In this document: positions 1 through 7,725 of the stretch, one piece after another
Layout: each line of letters begins with the position of its first letter
Numbering within the stretch: position 1 is the first letter of the stretch
Assembly (NCBI GenBank): GCA_021818075.1
Contig: JAKAFD010000002.1
Location: forward strand, 1 to 28,689
Length of the DNA: 28,689 nucleotides
From: a bacterium
Lineage (GTDB): Bacteria > Patescibacteriota > Patescibacteriia > Patescibacteriales > Patescibacteriaceae
Direction: 5' to 3'
Translations under genes and position numbers: made by a program
Notes under the pieces: generated by a model
Told to the model about the DNA's origin: nothing
The model's input: only the letters and a program-made list of their open reading frames with translations
The model's database searches: none

Positions 1-319
1 CCAAAGTCCAGTTGGTGGTGTTTTGACCTTTGATGTTAAAATTTTCCGTAATATTGCCGGTATTAGTAGCCGACTGGGTGTCGCCCAAACCGCCGTTTAA
101 GCCGCCGTTAACCGTGGTAGAAGCCGACGAGCTTAAGGCCACGGTGCCGTAAGCGATACTGCCATCGCCTACGCCGATGGAGATGTTTTGCGCAGTCACG
201 GTAGCCGTCACCGAAGAAGTGGAAGAGGCTCCGTAAACCAAAGAGGCCGCCAAAATGCCGGTCACGACCAACAGGCAAACGCTGGATAAGGGAAATTTTT
301 GCTTAGAGGTTTGTTTCAT
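1..319 (-). CDS. Secreted surface protein, partial (C-terminus outside window)
   Basis: The reading frame opens with ATG at 319 and runs off the left edge without a stop; about 106 residues are visible. It begins with a basic start (MKQTSKQK), a hydrophobic stretch at about residues 12-29 and a likely signal-peptidase site near VYGASS, so it is probably exported. The rest is Ser/Thr/Gly-rich and predicted beta. The visible end, with DTQSATNTGNITENFNIKGQ followed by an NTTNWTL stretch, closely matches residues in the C-terminal half of the next protein (460-1353), so the two share a module. The function is not recognised; similar low-complexity beta modules are common in exported proteins of this lineage (family knowledge). 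A good promoter lies just upstream at 343-371. Confidence 0.75.
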   Translation of the reverse strand, partial: MKQTSKQKFPLSSVCLLVVTGILAASLVYGASSTSSVTATVTAQNISIGVGDGSIAYGTVALSSSASTTVNGGLNGGLGDTQSATNTGNITENFNIKGQNTTNWTL

Positions 320-342
320 AAGTTATATGATTTTATGTATGT

Positions 343-371
343 ATTATAACAAAATACCAGGCCAGCGGCAA
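343..371 (-). promoter_or_regulatory. Sigma70-type promoter for the partial surface protein gene
   Basis: Read on the minus strand, TTGCCG (366-371) and TATAAT (343-348) are separated by exactly 17 bases, with a TG one base before the -10 (extended -10). The predicted transcript starts about 15-20 bases before the ATG at 319. There is no Shine-Dalgarno in the short leader. Confidence 0.6.
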
Positions 372-401
372 ATATTATTGGCTATATTTTGTGCTTCAGA
401 C

Positions 402-410
402 TTATCCACA
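402..410 (+). other. DnaA-box-like nonamer TTATCCACA
   Basis: This is a perfect match to the bacterial DnaA box consensus TTATNCACA, alone in the intergenic region between the two left-end surface protein genes. A single box can occur by chance in 28 kb, so no function is claimed. Confidence 0.25.
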
Positions 411-459
411 GGTACTACACTTATTATTATAACACAAAATAAAAAAACCAACAATGAAT

Positions 460-1353
460 TTACGGGGTCTGAACAGCCTGGACCACCACATCCACCGACT
501 GCGGCGTGTTGCAAGCGGTAGCGGTGGGTATATTGACTTGTAAATCAAAAGTGGTTGTGGCGGTGGAAGAAACGGAAGTAGACAAAACTTGATAATTGGT
601 GGATAAAGGCGTCCACAAACCGCCGCTATTGGTAGAAAATTCATGCTTATATAGTTCGTTGCCGGTGCTGGTGGCCACCAAGGTCCAAGGACAGGCGGTA
701 TTCTGACCCTTGATGTTAAAATTTTCCGTTACCGTACCGTCATTGGTGGCCGATTGGGTGTCGCTGTTAGTTATAGTGGAAGAAGAAGCGCCGAAAGCAA
801 CTTGGCCGTAAGTCACAATACCGTCAGTAACACTGACGGAAATAACCGACCCGGCGTCGGCGCTGGCGCAAATTTTAGTGTTATAGGCCGTGGTATCACC
901 AACATGAGCATTGGTGGCAGACGACATAGAGGCTAAAGTCGTGTCATAGCCGGTACAATTAGCGGTCTGATAACCAACTGCTACGCTGCCGCCGCCCGGC
1001 GCTGACAAACAAGCCAAACTAGTATAAGTAGAATAAGAATTCTGCTGAATATGAGCATTGGTGGCGCCAGATAGTCTGATAGCGGTGGTAGCCACGCCGG
1101 TGCAATTAGTGCCCAGACCGGTAACACCGCTGCAACACACTAACTGCAAATAATTAGTGGAGGTAGCCAGTTCGGCGTGCGAATCAGTCAGGCCAAACAT
1201 TTTAAAAACAGTCGTTTCGCCGCCGCTGCAAGAGGTAGCCCGAATGGTGCAAGTTAAAGTACCGGCCCGGCTAAAGCTAAAAATTGCCAAAGCCACGGCT
1301 ACAACCGCCGCCAGATCTAAAATCGAAATTCTTATTTTGTGGCCTGCTTCCAT
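460..1353 (-). CDS. Secreted protein with three Cys/His repeats and a shared C-terminal module
   Basis: The protein has 297 residues. A short basic N-terminus is followed by a hydrophobic helix (about residues 11-28), so it is exported or membrane anchored. Residues about 33-165 contain three degenerate repeats, each built around a Cys followed by a TT-containing stretch, then an (L/M)(T/S)xx(T/D)(N/S)(A/S)H core (DSHAE, ATNAHI, ATNAHV), then one or more further Cys residues. This could be a disulfide or metal site (inference). The C-terminal part (about 168-297) contains the DTQSATNDGTVTENFNIKGQ module also present in the protein at 1-319. Two N-C-T sequons are present. Transcription is divergent from the STT3 gene. 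I do not recognise the family. Confidence 0.8.
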   Translation of the reverse strand: MEAGHKIRISILDLAAVVAVALAIFSFSRAGTLTCTIRATSCSGGETTVFKMFGLTDSHAELATSTNYLQLVCCSGVTGLGTNCTGVATTAIRLSGATNAHIQQNSYSTYTSLACLSAPGGGSVAVGYQTANCTGYDTTLASMSSATNAHVGDTTAYNTKICASADAGSVISVSVTDGIVTYGQVAFGASSSTITNSDTQSATNDGTVTENFNIKGQNTACPWTLVATSTGNELYKHEFSTNSGGLWTPLSTNYQVLSTSVSSTATTTFDLQVNIPTATACNTPQSVDVVVQAVQTP

Positions 1354-1413
1354 AATTAAATTAAAATATTTGGCTAAAAATACAAAAATAGGGTTATCAA
1401 CAACTTTATTTTA

Positions 1414-1422
1414 ATTATAGCA
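1414..1422 (-). promoter_or_regulatory. Extended -10 promoter for the Cys/His repeat protein
   Basis: The minus strand reads TGCTATAAT, an extended -10 element, about 60 bases upstream of the ATG at 1353. No convincing -35 sits 16-18 bases upstream. The identical nonamer occurs in the opposite direction at 1490-1498 in front of the STT3 gene. Confidence 0.5.
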
Positions 1423-1489
1423 TAAATTAAACTGCCAAACAGCCGGCCAAACCGCTATTGACAAAGTCTTTATTTTTTTCCAGTCTCCT

Positions 1490-1498
1490 TGCTATAAT
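1490..1498 (+). promoter_or_regulatory. Extended -10 promoter for the STT3 operon
   Basis: TGCTATAAT (TG at 1490-1491, TATAAT at 1493-1498) lies 33 bases before the ATG at 1532. A perfect TTGACA is present at 1458-1463, but it is 29 bases from the -10, too far for a normal sigma70 pair, so recognition probably rests on the extended -10. Confidence 0.5.
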
Positions 1499-1531
1499 AA
1501 CGAGGTAATTTAAATCGCTAACCGAGCTTGA

Positions 1532-4042
1532 ATGACTATACGCCATTGGCTGTCCGGCCGCTTTAGAGCACCGGCTCTGAAAACCCTTGTTCACGCTGTC
1601 GGCTTGTTGCTGATTATAGCGTTGTTTTTATTTTTAACCATCTATTTCTCCTGGCCCAGCATTTTTTCCGACCCCATTAAATATGCGGCCGATGACGGCG
1701 TATATCATATGCGCCTCATTGAAAATATGCTGCTGGGGCAACATTTCCCGCACCGGCTGTTTTATGACCCCCTCACCTATTTCCCCTATGGCGCCTATAC
1801 ACAGTGGGGGCCGTTTTATGAATACCCCCTGGCTTTTATTATCTGGCTCGCGAGCTTCGGGCACCCAACTTTGGACTTAATCAATACCATTGCGCCATTT
1901 TACCCGCCGGCGCTAGGCGCCTTAGCCGTCTTGACGGTTTACTTCATCGGCCGCGCGCTGTGGGATAAAAACACCGGCTTGGTAGCGGCGGCTTTAGCGG
2001 CTGTTTCCGAACCGTTACTCTTTCGGTCGCTTCTTGGCGCTACCGACTATCACCAGGCCGAAGCCCTCTATTCCTCGCTGGCCATGCTGTTTTTAATTTT
2101 AGCCATCAGGGGGCCGCGTCATAAAAAATTTCTGCTTTGGACAATTCTCGCTGGCGTCAGTCTGGCGCTTTATTTTTTGGTCTTTAAGGGCGCTTTGCTG
2201 TTTTTGCTGATTATTTTTCTGTTTATCTTTGGTTACTACCTGATTGAATACTTGGCCGGCCGTAATCATCTCTGGCTCTTAAAGACCGGCTTGATTATTT
2301 TTGTCTTGCCTTTGGTGGCTATTTCTTTTTTCTATCAGCATCCCGATATTTTTCACTCTCGCCTTTATGATATTCGCTATCCCGTGGCTATCCTCATGGG
2401 TATGGCGCTTTGGCTGCTCTTGGGCGGCCTGGGTTATTGGCTGGAAAAAAAACGGGTCAAAAGATGGTCTTTGCCCTTGGCTTTGCTGGGCCTGGGTTTA
2501 GCGGCTTGGGCGGCGGCTAAATTTGGCTGGCCTAATTTTTACCAGGCCATGCTGGATACTTTTCGCGCAGTCAATAACGGCATGACGCCTTACCCCTTAA
2601 TCCGCGAACTGGTCGGCGAAATGGCGCCCCTGACCATCGGCGGCGCCTTTGACACTTTCTCCTGCTTGTTTTACCTGTCGCTAGTTGTCTGGCTTATCTT
2701 TATCCTAAAATTTATTAAAAACCGACAACCCCAGCATCTGCTTTTGATTATTTGGTATGCGACTATAGTGATTATTTCGGGAGCAATTTGGCCGGGCATC
2801 GGTTTGCGCCGCTACAATTATTATCTGTCAGTCTTAATCGCTCTTTTGGCCGGCTGGCTGATAATTAGAGGCCTGAAACTAGCCAGGCGCGGCTTGAGCT
2901 TGTGGCGCCACAACAAACAAGGACCGCAATCCGTGTTTTTGCTCCTAGGCTCGCTCCTGATAATTTTTAACTTATTTTATTTTGTCTTTTACCCCTTTCC
3001 CCTGAATTTAATTGAAAGCTTCCCGGATAACCTGCCGAAAATTTTTATCAAAGCTTTCACGGCCGCCAATTTTGAACCGATTATTGTGAAGCAAGATTGG
3101 TACGATACTTACAAATGGCTCAAAAGCAACACGCCTGACCCGGGCCTGGATTATTATGGGCTCTACGATGAACCGCCTTTTAATCCGGCTACCGGCAAAC
3201 CCTATCCTTATCCTTATCCTGACACGGCTTATGGTATTATGGCTTCCTGGGATATCGGCCACATGCTGCTTTACTACGCGCACCGCTACCCTATTGCTAA
3301 CCCCTTTCAGCTGGGTATCGGTAAAATTACCGACGGTAAAATTGACCCGGGCGAAACCACCTTTTTTATTGAAACTAACGAGACTAAAGCTTGTCAGATG
3401 CTGGATATTTTGAAAGCGCGCTATGTCATTACCGACTTTGAGGGCGCTTACGCCTTTTCCGCTTTCGCCACCAAACCGGAATGGGCCGAAAATAGTATCA
3501 CCGGCTATTATACCGAAAAGGACGGCATGTTTTCGCCCAACGACAACTACGATAACTCTATGGCTGCCCGCCTGCATCTCTTGGACGGCCGTGCCTGGCA
3601 GCCGCCAGTTGACAGCAAAGCCACTTCCACCATTACCGCCCTGCATCATTTCCGTTTGATTTATGAATCAAGTACGCCCTCCGCTTACACCAACAATCTT
3701 TTTACCAATAATAGCGGGGAAGTAAAAATGGTTAAAATTTTTGAATATGTCAAAGGCGCCGTTGTCAGCGGCACTGCGCCCAAGGACGCGACAGTCACTC
3801 TCAGCACCAAAGTCGTCACCAACCAAAACCGCACTTTTGTCTGGCAGTTAAACGCCAAGGCTAAGGATGGTAAATTCAGCTTTGTCGTCCCCTACTCCAC
3901 CGGCAAACCAATAGCCGGCGGCACTAACTTTGCGGTTAGGGCTACAACCTATCAATTAACTATCGGCAAAATTAAAAAGTCCGTGCCGGTGACCGAAGCA
4001 GATATTATAAGGGGTAAAGAAATTAAAATTTCCACTAAATGA
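1532..4042 (+). CDS. STT3/AglB/PglB-type oligosaccharyltransferase (GT66)
   Basis: The 836-residue polytopic membrane protein has a soluble C-terminal part. In STT3 enzymes a lipid-linked glycan is transferred to Asn in N-X-S/T sites on the outer face of the membrane. Family hallmarks are visible: an acidic DDGVYH pair at residues 54-59 after the first helix (first metal-binding motif), TDYHQAE at 171-177 (the DHHxxE-like second motif), a conserved RRYNYYLS around 426-433, and SWDIG at 572-576 in place of the WWDYG sequon-binding motif, followed by a YLANRxPVAN-like stretch. Roughly 11-13 hydrophobic segments precede residue 490. A beta-rich tail follows residue 740. The gene overlaps the next one by ATGA (4039-4042), so the two are translationally coupled. 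No Shine-Dalgarno is present. STT3 homologues are known in archaea, eukaryotes, Campylobacterota and some CPR bacteria. Confidence 0.85.
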   Translation: MTIRHWLSGRFRAPALKTLVHAVGLLLIIALFLFLTIYFSWPSIFSDPIKYAADDGVYHMRLIENMLLGQHFPHRLFYDPLTYFPYGAYTQWGPFYEYPLAFIIWLASFGHPTLDLINTIAPFYPPALGALAVLTVYFIGRALWDKNTGLVAAALAAVSEPLLFRSLLGATDYHQAEALYSSLAMLFLILAIRGPRHKKFLLWTILAGVSLALYFLVFKGALLFLLIIFLFIFGYYLIEYLAGRNHLWLLKTGLIIFVLPLVAISFFYQHPDIFHSRLYDIRYPVAILMGMALWLLLGGLGYWLEKKRVKRWSLPLALLGLGLAAWAAAKFGWPNFYQAMLDTFRAVNNGMTPYPLIRELVGEMAPLTIGGAFDTFSCLFYLSLVVWLIFILKFIKNRQPQHLLLIIWYATIVIISGAIWPGIGLRRYNYYLSVLIALLAGWLIIRGLKLARRGLSLWRHNKQGPQSVFLLLGSLLIIFNLFYFVFYPFPLNLIESFPDNLPKIFIKAFTAANFEPIIVKQDWYDTYKWLKSNTPDPGLDYYGLYDEPPFNPATGKPYPYPYPDTAYGIMASWDIGHMLLYYAHRYPIANPFQLGIGKITDGKIDPGETTFFIETNETKACQMLDILKARYVITDFEGAYAFSAFATKPEWAENSITGYYTEKDGMFSPNDNYDNSMAARLHLLDGRAWQPPVDSKATSTITALHHFRLIYESSTPSAYTNNLFTNNSGEVKMVKIFEYVKGAVVSGTAPKDATVTLSTKVVTNQNRTFVWQLNAKAKDGKFSFVVPYSTGKPIAGGTNFAVRATTYQLTIGKIKKSVPVTEADIIRGKEIKISTK

Positions 4043-6108
4043 AACCGTCAACCGCCCAAGCCCTCGACCTGATTGCGGCCAGTTTTTTGGCCTTATTCCT
4101 GGAATTGATTTTCATCCGCTGGCTGCCGGCCAATATTTTATCACTGGCTTATTTTTCCAATTTAGTGCTCCTGGCTTCCTTTTTTGGCTTAGGCTTGGGG
4201 GCGCTATCGCTTAATAAAAGTCGCGACACTTTCCGCTGGTTTCCTTTAGCGCTCCTGGCGGCGGTGATTATTTTTCGCTGCCTGCGCTGGTTTGAAGTTA
4301 TTGTCTCACCCGAACAAGGCGAACTGATTTGGAGTTATTTTCGCGGCAATAAAACCGGCGCTTTCCCTTTTCATATTGGCGTTCTGACCGCTCTGGGCGC
4401 CACCTATATTATTTGCGCGGCGCTGTTTACCCTGTTGGGCCGGAAAATCGGTTCGCTGATGAACGGTCTGCGTCCGATTAAAGCTTACGCTTTGGACTTA
4501 ACCGGCAGCCTTTTAGGTATTATTATCTTTACTCTCTTATCTTTTGCCTCCAGTGCCATCAGCCGTCCGGCCACCTGGCTGGGTTTAGTCGGCTTGATTG
4601 CTTACTGGCTTCTGCGCCAAGAAAAAAAATTTGCCCTTATCGCTCTGCTCTGCGCCGTTGCCGTTACCGGCACGGTTTATTTTTCCTCCATCTACGAAAC
4701 TTGGTCGCCTTACTACGGCATGCAGACCAATAAACTGGAAGACGGCTCGGTTCAGTTATTTGTTAACCGCTTTTTTCATCAACAGGCGGTTAATTTTGAC
4801 GCCGACCAAATAATAAAAGACAAATACAGTCTGCCCTACGCTTTAAAAAAGAACCCTGACAAAGTCTTGATTTTAGGCGCCGGTATGGGCAATGACGCGG
4901 CCATTGCTCTGGCTAATAACGCCAAGGAGATTCAGGCAGTAGAAATTGACCCCGTTATTGCCGATTTGGGCCGTCAACTGCATCCTAATCATCCTTACGC
5001 CGACCCGCGCGTCCGGCTGGCGGTTGATGACGCCCGTTCCTGGCTGAAAAAAGACCAGAACAAATACGACATGATAGTGCTGGGTACGCTGGATTCGCAC
5101 ACCCTGCTGTCGGCCATGTCCACAGTCCGGCTGGATAATTTTATTTATACGCTGGAAGCCATGCGTGATGTCAAAAATCACCTCAAGCCCGACGGCATCG
5201 CCGTTTTTATGTTCTCGCCGCCGCCCAGCCACTGGCTCGGCATTAAACTGATTAATAGTGTGGCTTTTGTGTTTAATCAACCGCCGCCCCTGGTCTATTT
5301 AAGCACCAAAGCCTTTCTCTTCAATTTAATGGCGGTGGCCGGCCCTGGTCTCAATCAAATTATTGCTGACCAAACCATCAGTAAAAATCCTTTTTTACAA
5401 GTATACGGCCAAGTAACCGATGTCGGCGACTTCCAAACCGATGACTGGCCATATTTATATTTAAAAAACCATACCATTCCCAGCCACTACTTAAAAGCCA
5501 TCGGCTTGTTCACAGTTCTTTCCTTTTTCAGCATTTTCTTTTTTATGCCCCGCAAGAAATTAGGCCGGCAGGATTTAAACTTTTTTGCCCTGGGCGCGGC
5601 TTTTATGCTCCTGGAAACCAAAAGCGTCACCTCATTATCCTTGCTGTTTGGCTCCACTTGGCTGGTTAATGCCTTTGTGTTTGGCGGCATTATGGTCTTA
5701 CTCCTGGCGGCTAACCTGCTGGCGGCCAAACTCAAGCTCAAGCGCCTGGGCGCGGTTTACCTGCTTTTGGGCGCAACCTTATTACTAAACTATTGGTTGC
5801 CGACCAGCCTCTGGCTGGGACAAAATTTTTGGCTTAAAGCAATCTTACCGTCGCTCTTAACGGCCCTACCCATCTTTTTTGGTGCTATTATTTTTTCTCA
5901 TCATTTTAAAGGGGTAGTAAGTCCGGCGGCCTATTATGGCATCAATCTGGCTGGCGCGGTGCTGGGCGGCTTTTTGGAGTATAGCTCTATGCTGTTTGGT
6001 CTGAATAAACTTTATTTATTGGCCGGCGCTCTATACTTAATTTCTTATCTGGCCTCAAGCCGCCAATCATCAGTTAAACCGCCTACTCTAATCCTACCCG
6101 GTGAATAG
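4039..6108 (+). CDS. Membrane protein with spermidine-synthase-like (SAM-fold) domain
   Basis: The 689-residue protein has a three-part layout: about six membrane helices (residues 8-215), a soluble Rossmann domain (about 225-400), and a C-terminal block of further helices (about 490-680). The soluble domain shows the nucleotide-binding loop LGAGMGNDA (279-287), the acidic VEIDP end of strand 2 (301-305) and DDAR (330-333), as in polyamine aminopropyltransferases and class I methyltransferases. The order of helices and domain matches the membrane-bound spermidine-synthase-like proteins annotated in many bacteria, whose substrate is generally unknown. Translation is coupled to STT3 by a 4-base overlap, which suggests work on the same surface or lipid-linked substrate (inference). 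No speD or other polyamine gene is nearby. Confidence 0.75.
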   Translation: MKPSTAQALDLIAASFLALFLELIFIRWLPANILSLAYFSNLVLLASFFGLGLGALSLNKSRDTFRWFPLALLAAVIIFRCLRWFEVIVSPEQGELIWSYFRGNKTGAFPFHIGVLTALGATYIICAALFTLLGRKIGSLMNGLRPIKAYALDLTGSLLGIIIFTLLSFASSAISRPATWLGLVGLIAYWLLRQEKKFALIALLCAVAVTGTVYFSSIYETWSPYYGMQTNKLEDGSVQLFVNRFFHQQAVNFDADQIIKDKYSLPYALKKNPDKVLILGAGMGNDAAIALANNAKEIQAVEIDPVIADLGRQLHPNHPYADPRVRLAVDDARSWLKKDQNKYDMIVLGTLDSHTLLSAMSTVRLDNFIYTLEAMRDVKNHLKPDGIAVFMFSPPPSHWLGIKLINSVAFVFNQPPPLVYLSTKAFLFNLMAVAGPGLNQIIADQTISKNPFLQVYGQVTDVGDFQTDDWPYLYLKNHTIPSHYLKAIGLFTVLSFFSIFFFMPRKKLGRQDLNFFALGAAFMLLETKSVTSLSLLFGSTWLVNAFVFGGIMVLLLAANLLAAKLKLKRLGAVYLLLGATLLLNYWLPTSLWLGQNFWLKAILPSLLTALPIFFGAIIFSHHFKGVVSPAAYYGINLAGAVLGGFLEYSSMLFGLNKLYLLAGALYLISYLASSRQSSVKPPTLILPGE

Positions 6109-6117
6109 AAAAATTTC

Positions 6118-6146
6118 TTGAATTAAAACTGCAATAATAGTAAAAT
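6118..6146 (+). promoter_or_regulatory. Promoter before the fibre-like triplet
   Basis: TTGAAT (6118-6123) and TAAAAT (6141-6146) are separated by 17 bases, immediately after the stop of the preceding gene. The predicted start is near 6153, just before the hairpin at 6156-6172. Confidence 0.45.
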
Positions 6147-6155
6147 AAAGATAAA

Positions 6156-6181
6156 GGGAAATGCGCTTTCCCAAATTTTTT
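6156..6181 (+). terminator. Hairpin plus T-run directly before the first fibre-like gene
   Basis: GGGAAA (6156-6161), loop TGCGC, TTTCCC (6167-6172), then AAATTTTTT. It has the form of an intrinsic terminator for the STT3 operon, but it lies downstream of the candidate promoter at 6118-6146 and ends 4 bases before the ATG at 6186. It could act as a terminator, an attenuator or a 5' stabilising hairpin. Confidence 0.5.
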
Positions 6182-6185
6182 AATA

Positions 6186-6890
6186 ATGAAATTGCTAAGC
6201 ACTAAAAACATTTTAAGCGTCATTTTGCTTGTTGGCGTTGTTTTTTCTTTGGTACGAATTATTAGGTCGGCGCCCATTGACCCGGGGCACCCCTGGTCGG
6301 AAATCGGCGACAACCCCTCGGATGCCTTACCAGCCAGCCGCGGCGGCACCGGACAAACTTCGCTGACGGCCAACAGCGTCCTGCTGGGCAATGATGCCGC
6401 CGCCATCCAACTGGTGGCGCCGGGCACCGCCGGTAATATCCTGACTTCCGATGGTACCACCTGGTCCAGCCAGGACTTCCACGGTTTGGTTTTACTGTAT
6501 TCCGATGAAACCAATTCCGCTGAAACCGGCACCAGCGTGGCCGAGGCTACGCTTAAATCCTGGGCCATGAATGTCACCAACACTAATTACGCTTATTATA
6601 TTTTAGAAGCCGAAGTCATGGCCAATGACGCCCGCGCTACTAACAGCAATGTTCAATATAACTGGAATTTCAAAGTGGGTACCACTTTGAAAAAAAGTAT
6701 TGTTTGGCGCGCTATTTCCTCTAACGCCGGCAATCTTAATAATGGCAGCCGCTACGCCGCCACCATTAAAACCATCATTGACAACACCATGGCTAACGGC
6801 TCCACCTTAGTCTTAAACGGTCAGATGAATTTATCCAATGCCAGCGTAACGATGATGGCGGAAAGCTTTCGGGTCTATGGCGTTAAATAA
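6186..6890 (+). CDS. Membrane-anchored fibre-like protein, copy 1
   Basis: The 234-residue protein has one hydrophobic helix near the N-terminus (about residues 9-26), followed by a conserved PGHxWxxIGD stretch and a GGTG module: SRGGTGQTSLTANSVLLGN, then VAPGTAGNILTSDGTTW. This RGGTGxT(T/S)LTxxxxLxGN pattern is widespread in phage tail fibres and bacterial surface proteins (family knowledge). The C-terminal 130 residues look beta-rich, start at VLLYSDETNS and end in SFRVYGVK, both shared with copies 2 and 3. Five N-X-S/T sequons lie after the membrane helix. It is first of a tandem triplet. Exact function is unknown; adhesin, fibre or surface spike are possibilities. This copy lacks a few residues around the GGTG/C-terminal junction relative to the other two. 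Confidence 0.75.
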   Translation: MKLLSTKNILSVILLVGVVFSLVRIIRSAPIDPGHPWSEIGDNPSDALPASRGGTGQTSLTANSVLLGNDAAAIQLVAPGTAGNILTSDGTTWSSQDFHGLVLLYSDETNSAETGTSVAEATLKSWAMNVTNTNYAYYILEAEVMANDARATNSNVQYNWNFKVGTTLKKSIVWRAISSNAGNLNNGSRYAATIKTIIDNTMANGSTLVLNGQMNLSNASVTMMAESFRVYGVK

Positions 6891-6937
6891 ACCACTAATT
6901 AACACTAATAATAAACTAATAAACACTAACTCTAAAA
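6891..6937 (+). repeat. Intergenic spacer repeat, copy A
   Basis: This 47-base spacer begins just after the stop of copy 1 and shares CCACTAATTAACACTAAT with the 47-base spacer at 7679-7725. It contains several CTAAT words and no Shine-Dalgarno or terminator. It probably arose with the gene duplication. Confidence 0.65.
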
Positions 6938-7678
6938 ATGGGTGAAAAAATAAAAATAAAATTTACCCTGCCTAATCCGCCCCGAATCAACCGTAATGTA
7001 GTACTGGCTGTTTTGCTGCTTGCGGGCATTGGCTGGTCCATAAGCAGAATTATTTCCGCGCCGCCCGACCCGGGCCACGGCTGGTCGGATATCGGCGATA
7101 ATACCAACGACGCTTTAACGGTTAGCCGCGGCGGCACCGGTCAAACTACCTTAACCGCTAATTCGGCTCTCGTGGGCAATAACACCAGCGCGGTGGTGCT
7201 GGTAGCGCCCGGTACAACCGGTAATATCCTAACCTCCAACGGCACGGCCTGGGCCGGCGCCGACCCTTCGGGCGCCGTAGTTTTGCTGTACAGCGACGAA
7301 ACCAATTCCGTGGCCGTAAATAATACCACCGAAACGACTTTAAAATATTGGGTAATGACCAATGACCCGGCGATTTATACCTCCTATATCTTAGAAGCTG
7401 AAGTATTGGCTAACAAAAGCAATGCCACCAATTCCAATGTCACCTTTACTTTTAATTTTAACGAAAGCGCTAATCTGAAAAGAACCATTACCGACCGCAT
7501 GATTGGCAGTTCCGCCGCCGGTCTGGCCAACGGCGCCAATACCGCTTCCACCGTTTCCGTCTTAATCAGCAATAGTATCCCTGCCAGCTCCAATTTACTT
7601 TTAACCGGCGATGTCAGCGGCACCGATGCCGGCGTTACCGCTATGGCACACAGTTTTAGAGTGTACGGCGTTAAGTAA
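6938..7678 (+). CDS. Membrane-anchored fibre-like protein, copy 2
   Basis: The 246-residue paralogue has a longer basic N-terminus (MGEKIKIKF), a helix at about residues 21-40, then DPGHGWSDIGD, SRGGTGQTTLTANSALVGN, a VAPGTTGNILTSNGTAW turn, the VLLYSDETNS block and the SFRVYGVK terminus. It carries nine N-X-S/T sequons, the most of the three. It lies 47 bases after copy 1 and 47 bases before copy 3 with no terminator between, so the three are probably co-transcribed. The GGTG module is known from phage fibres; the C-terminal domain is not one I recognise. Sequence divergence between copies is substantial, so the duplication is old or the copies diversified quickly. Confidence 0.75.
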   Translation: MGEKIKIKFTLPNPPRINRNVVLAVLLLAGIGWSISRIISAPPDPGHGWSDIGDNTNDALTVSRGGTGQTTLTANSALVGNNTSAVVLVAPGTTGNILTSNGTAWAGADPSGAVVLLYSDETNSVAVNNTTETTLKYWVMTNDPAIYTSYILEAEVLANKSNATNSNVTFTFNFNESANLKRTITDRMIGSSAAGLANGANTASTVSVLISNSIPASSNLLLTGDVSGTDAGVTAMAHSFRVYGVK

Positions 7679-7725
7679 TCCACTAATTAACACTAATGTA
7701 GAACCAATAGACACTAAAATAAAAA
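7679..7725 (+). repeat. Intergenic spacer repeat, copy B
   Basis: This 47-base spacer has the same length as copy A, shares CCACTAATTAACACTAAT near the start and a weaker AATAxACACTAA match near the end. Confidence 0.65.

Noticed and set aside
255..521. 88-residue plus-strand open frame across the left intergenic region
   Set aside because: It overlaps the starts and ends of two supported minus-strand genes, carries no motif, and includes their promoter.
1458..1498. TTGACA with TATAAT as a classical promoter for STT3
   Set aside because: The spacing is 29 bases, outside the usable 16-18 range; only the extended -10 is claimed.
3008..3649. 213-residue open frame on the minus strand inside the STT3 gene
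   Set aside because: It lies fully within a well-supported STT3 frame, has no family motif and is a by-product of codon bias.
6083..6583. 166-residue minus-strand open frame over the start of the first fibre-like gene
   Set aside because: It is antisense to a gene with clear paralogues and motifs, and shows none itself.
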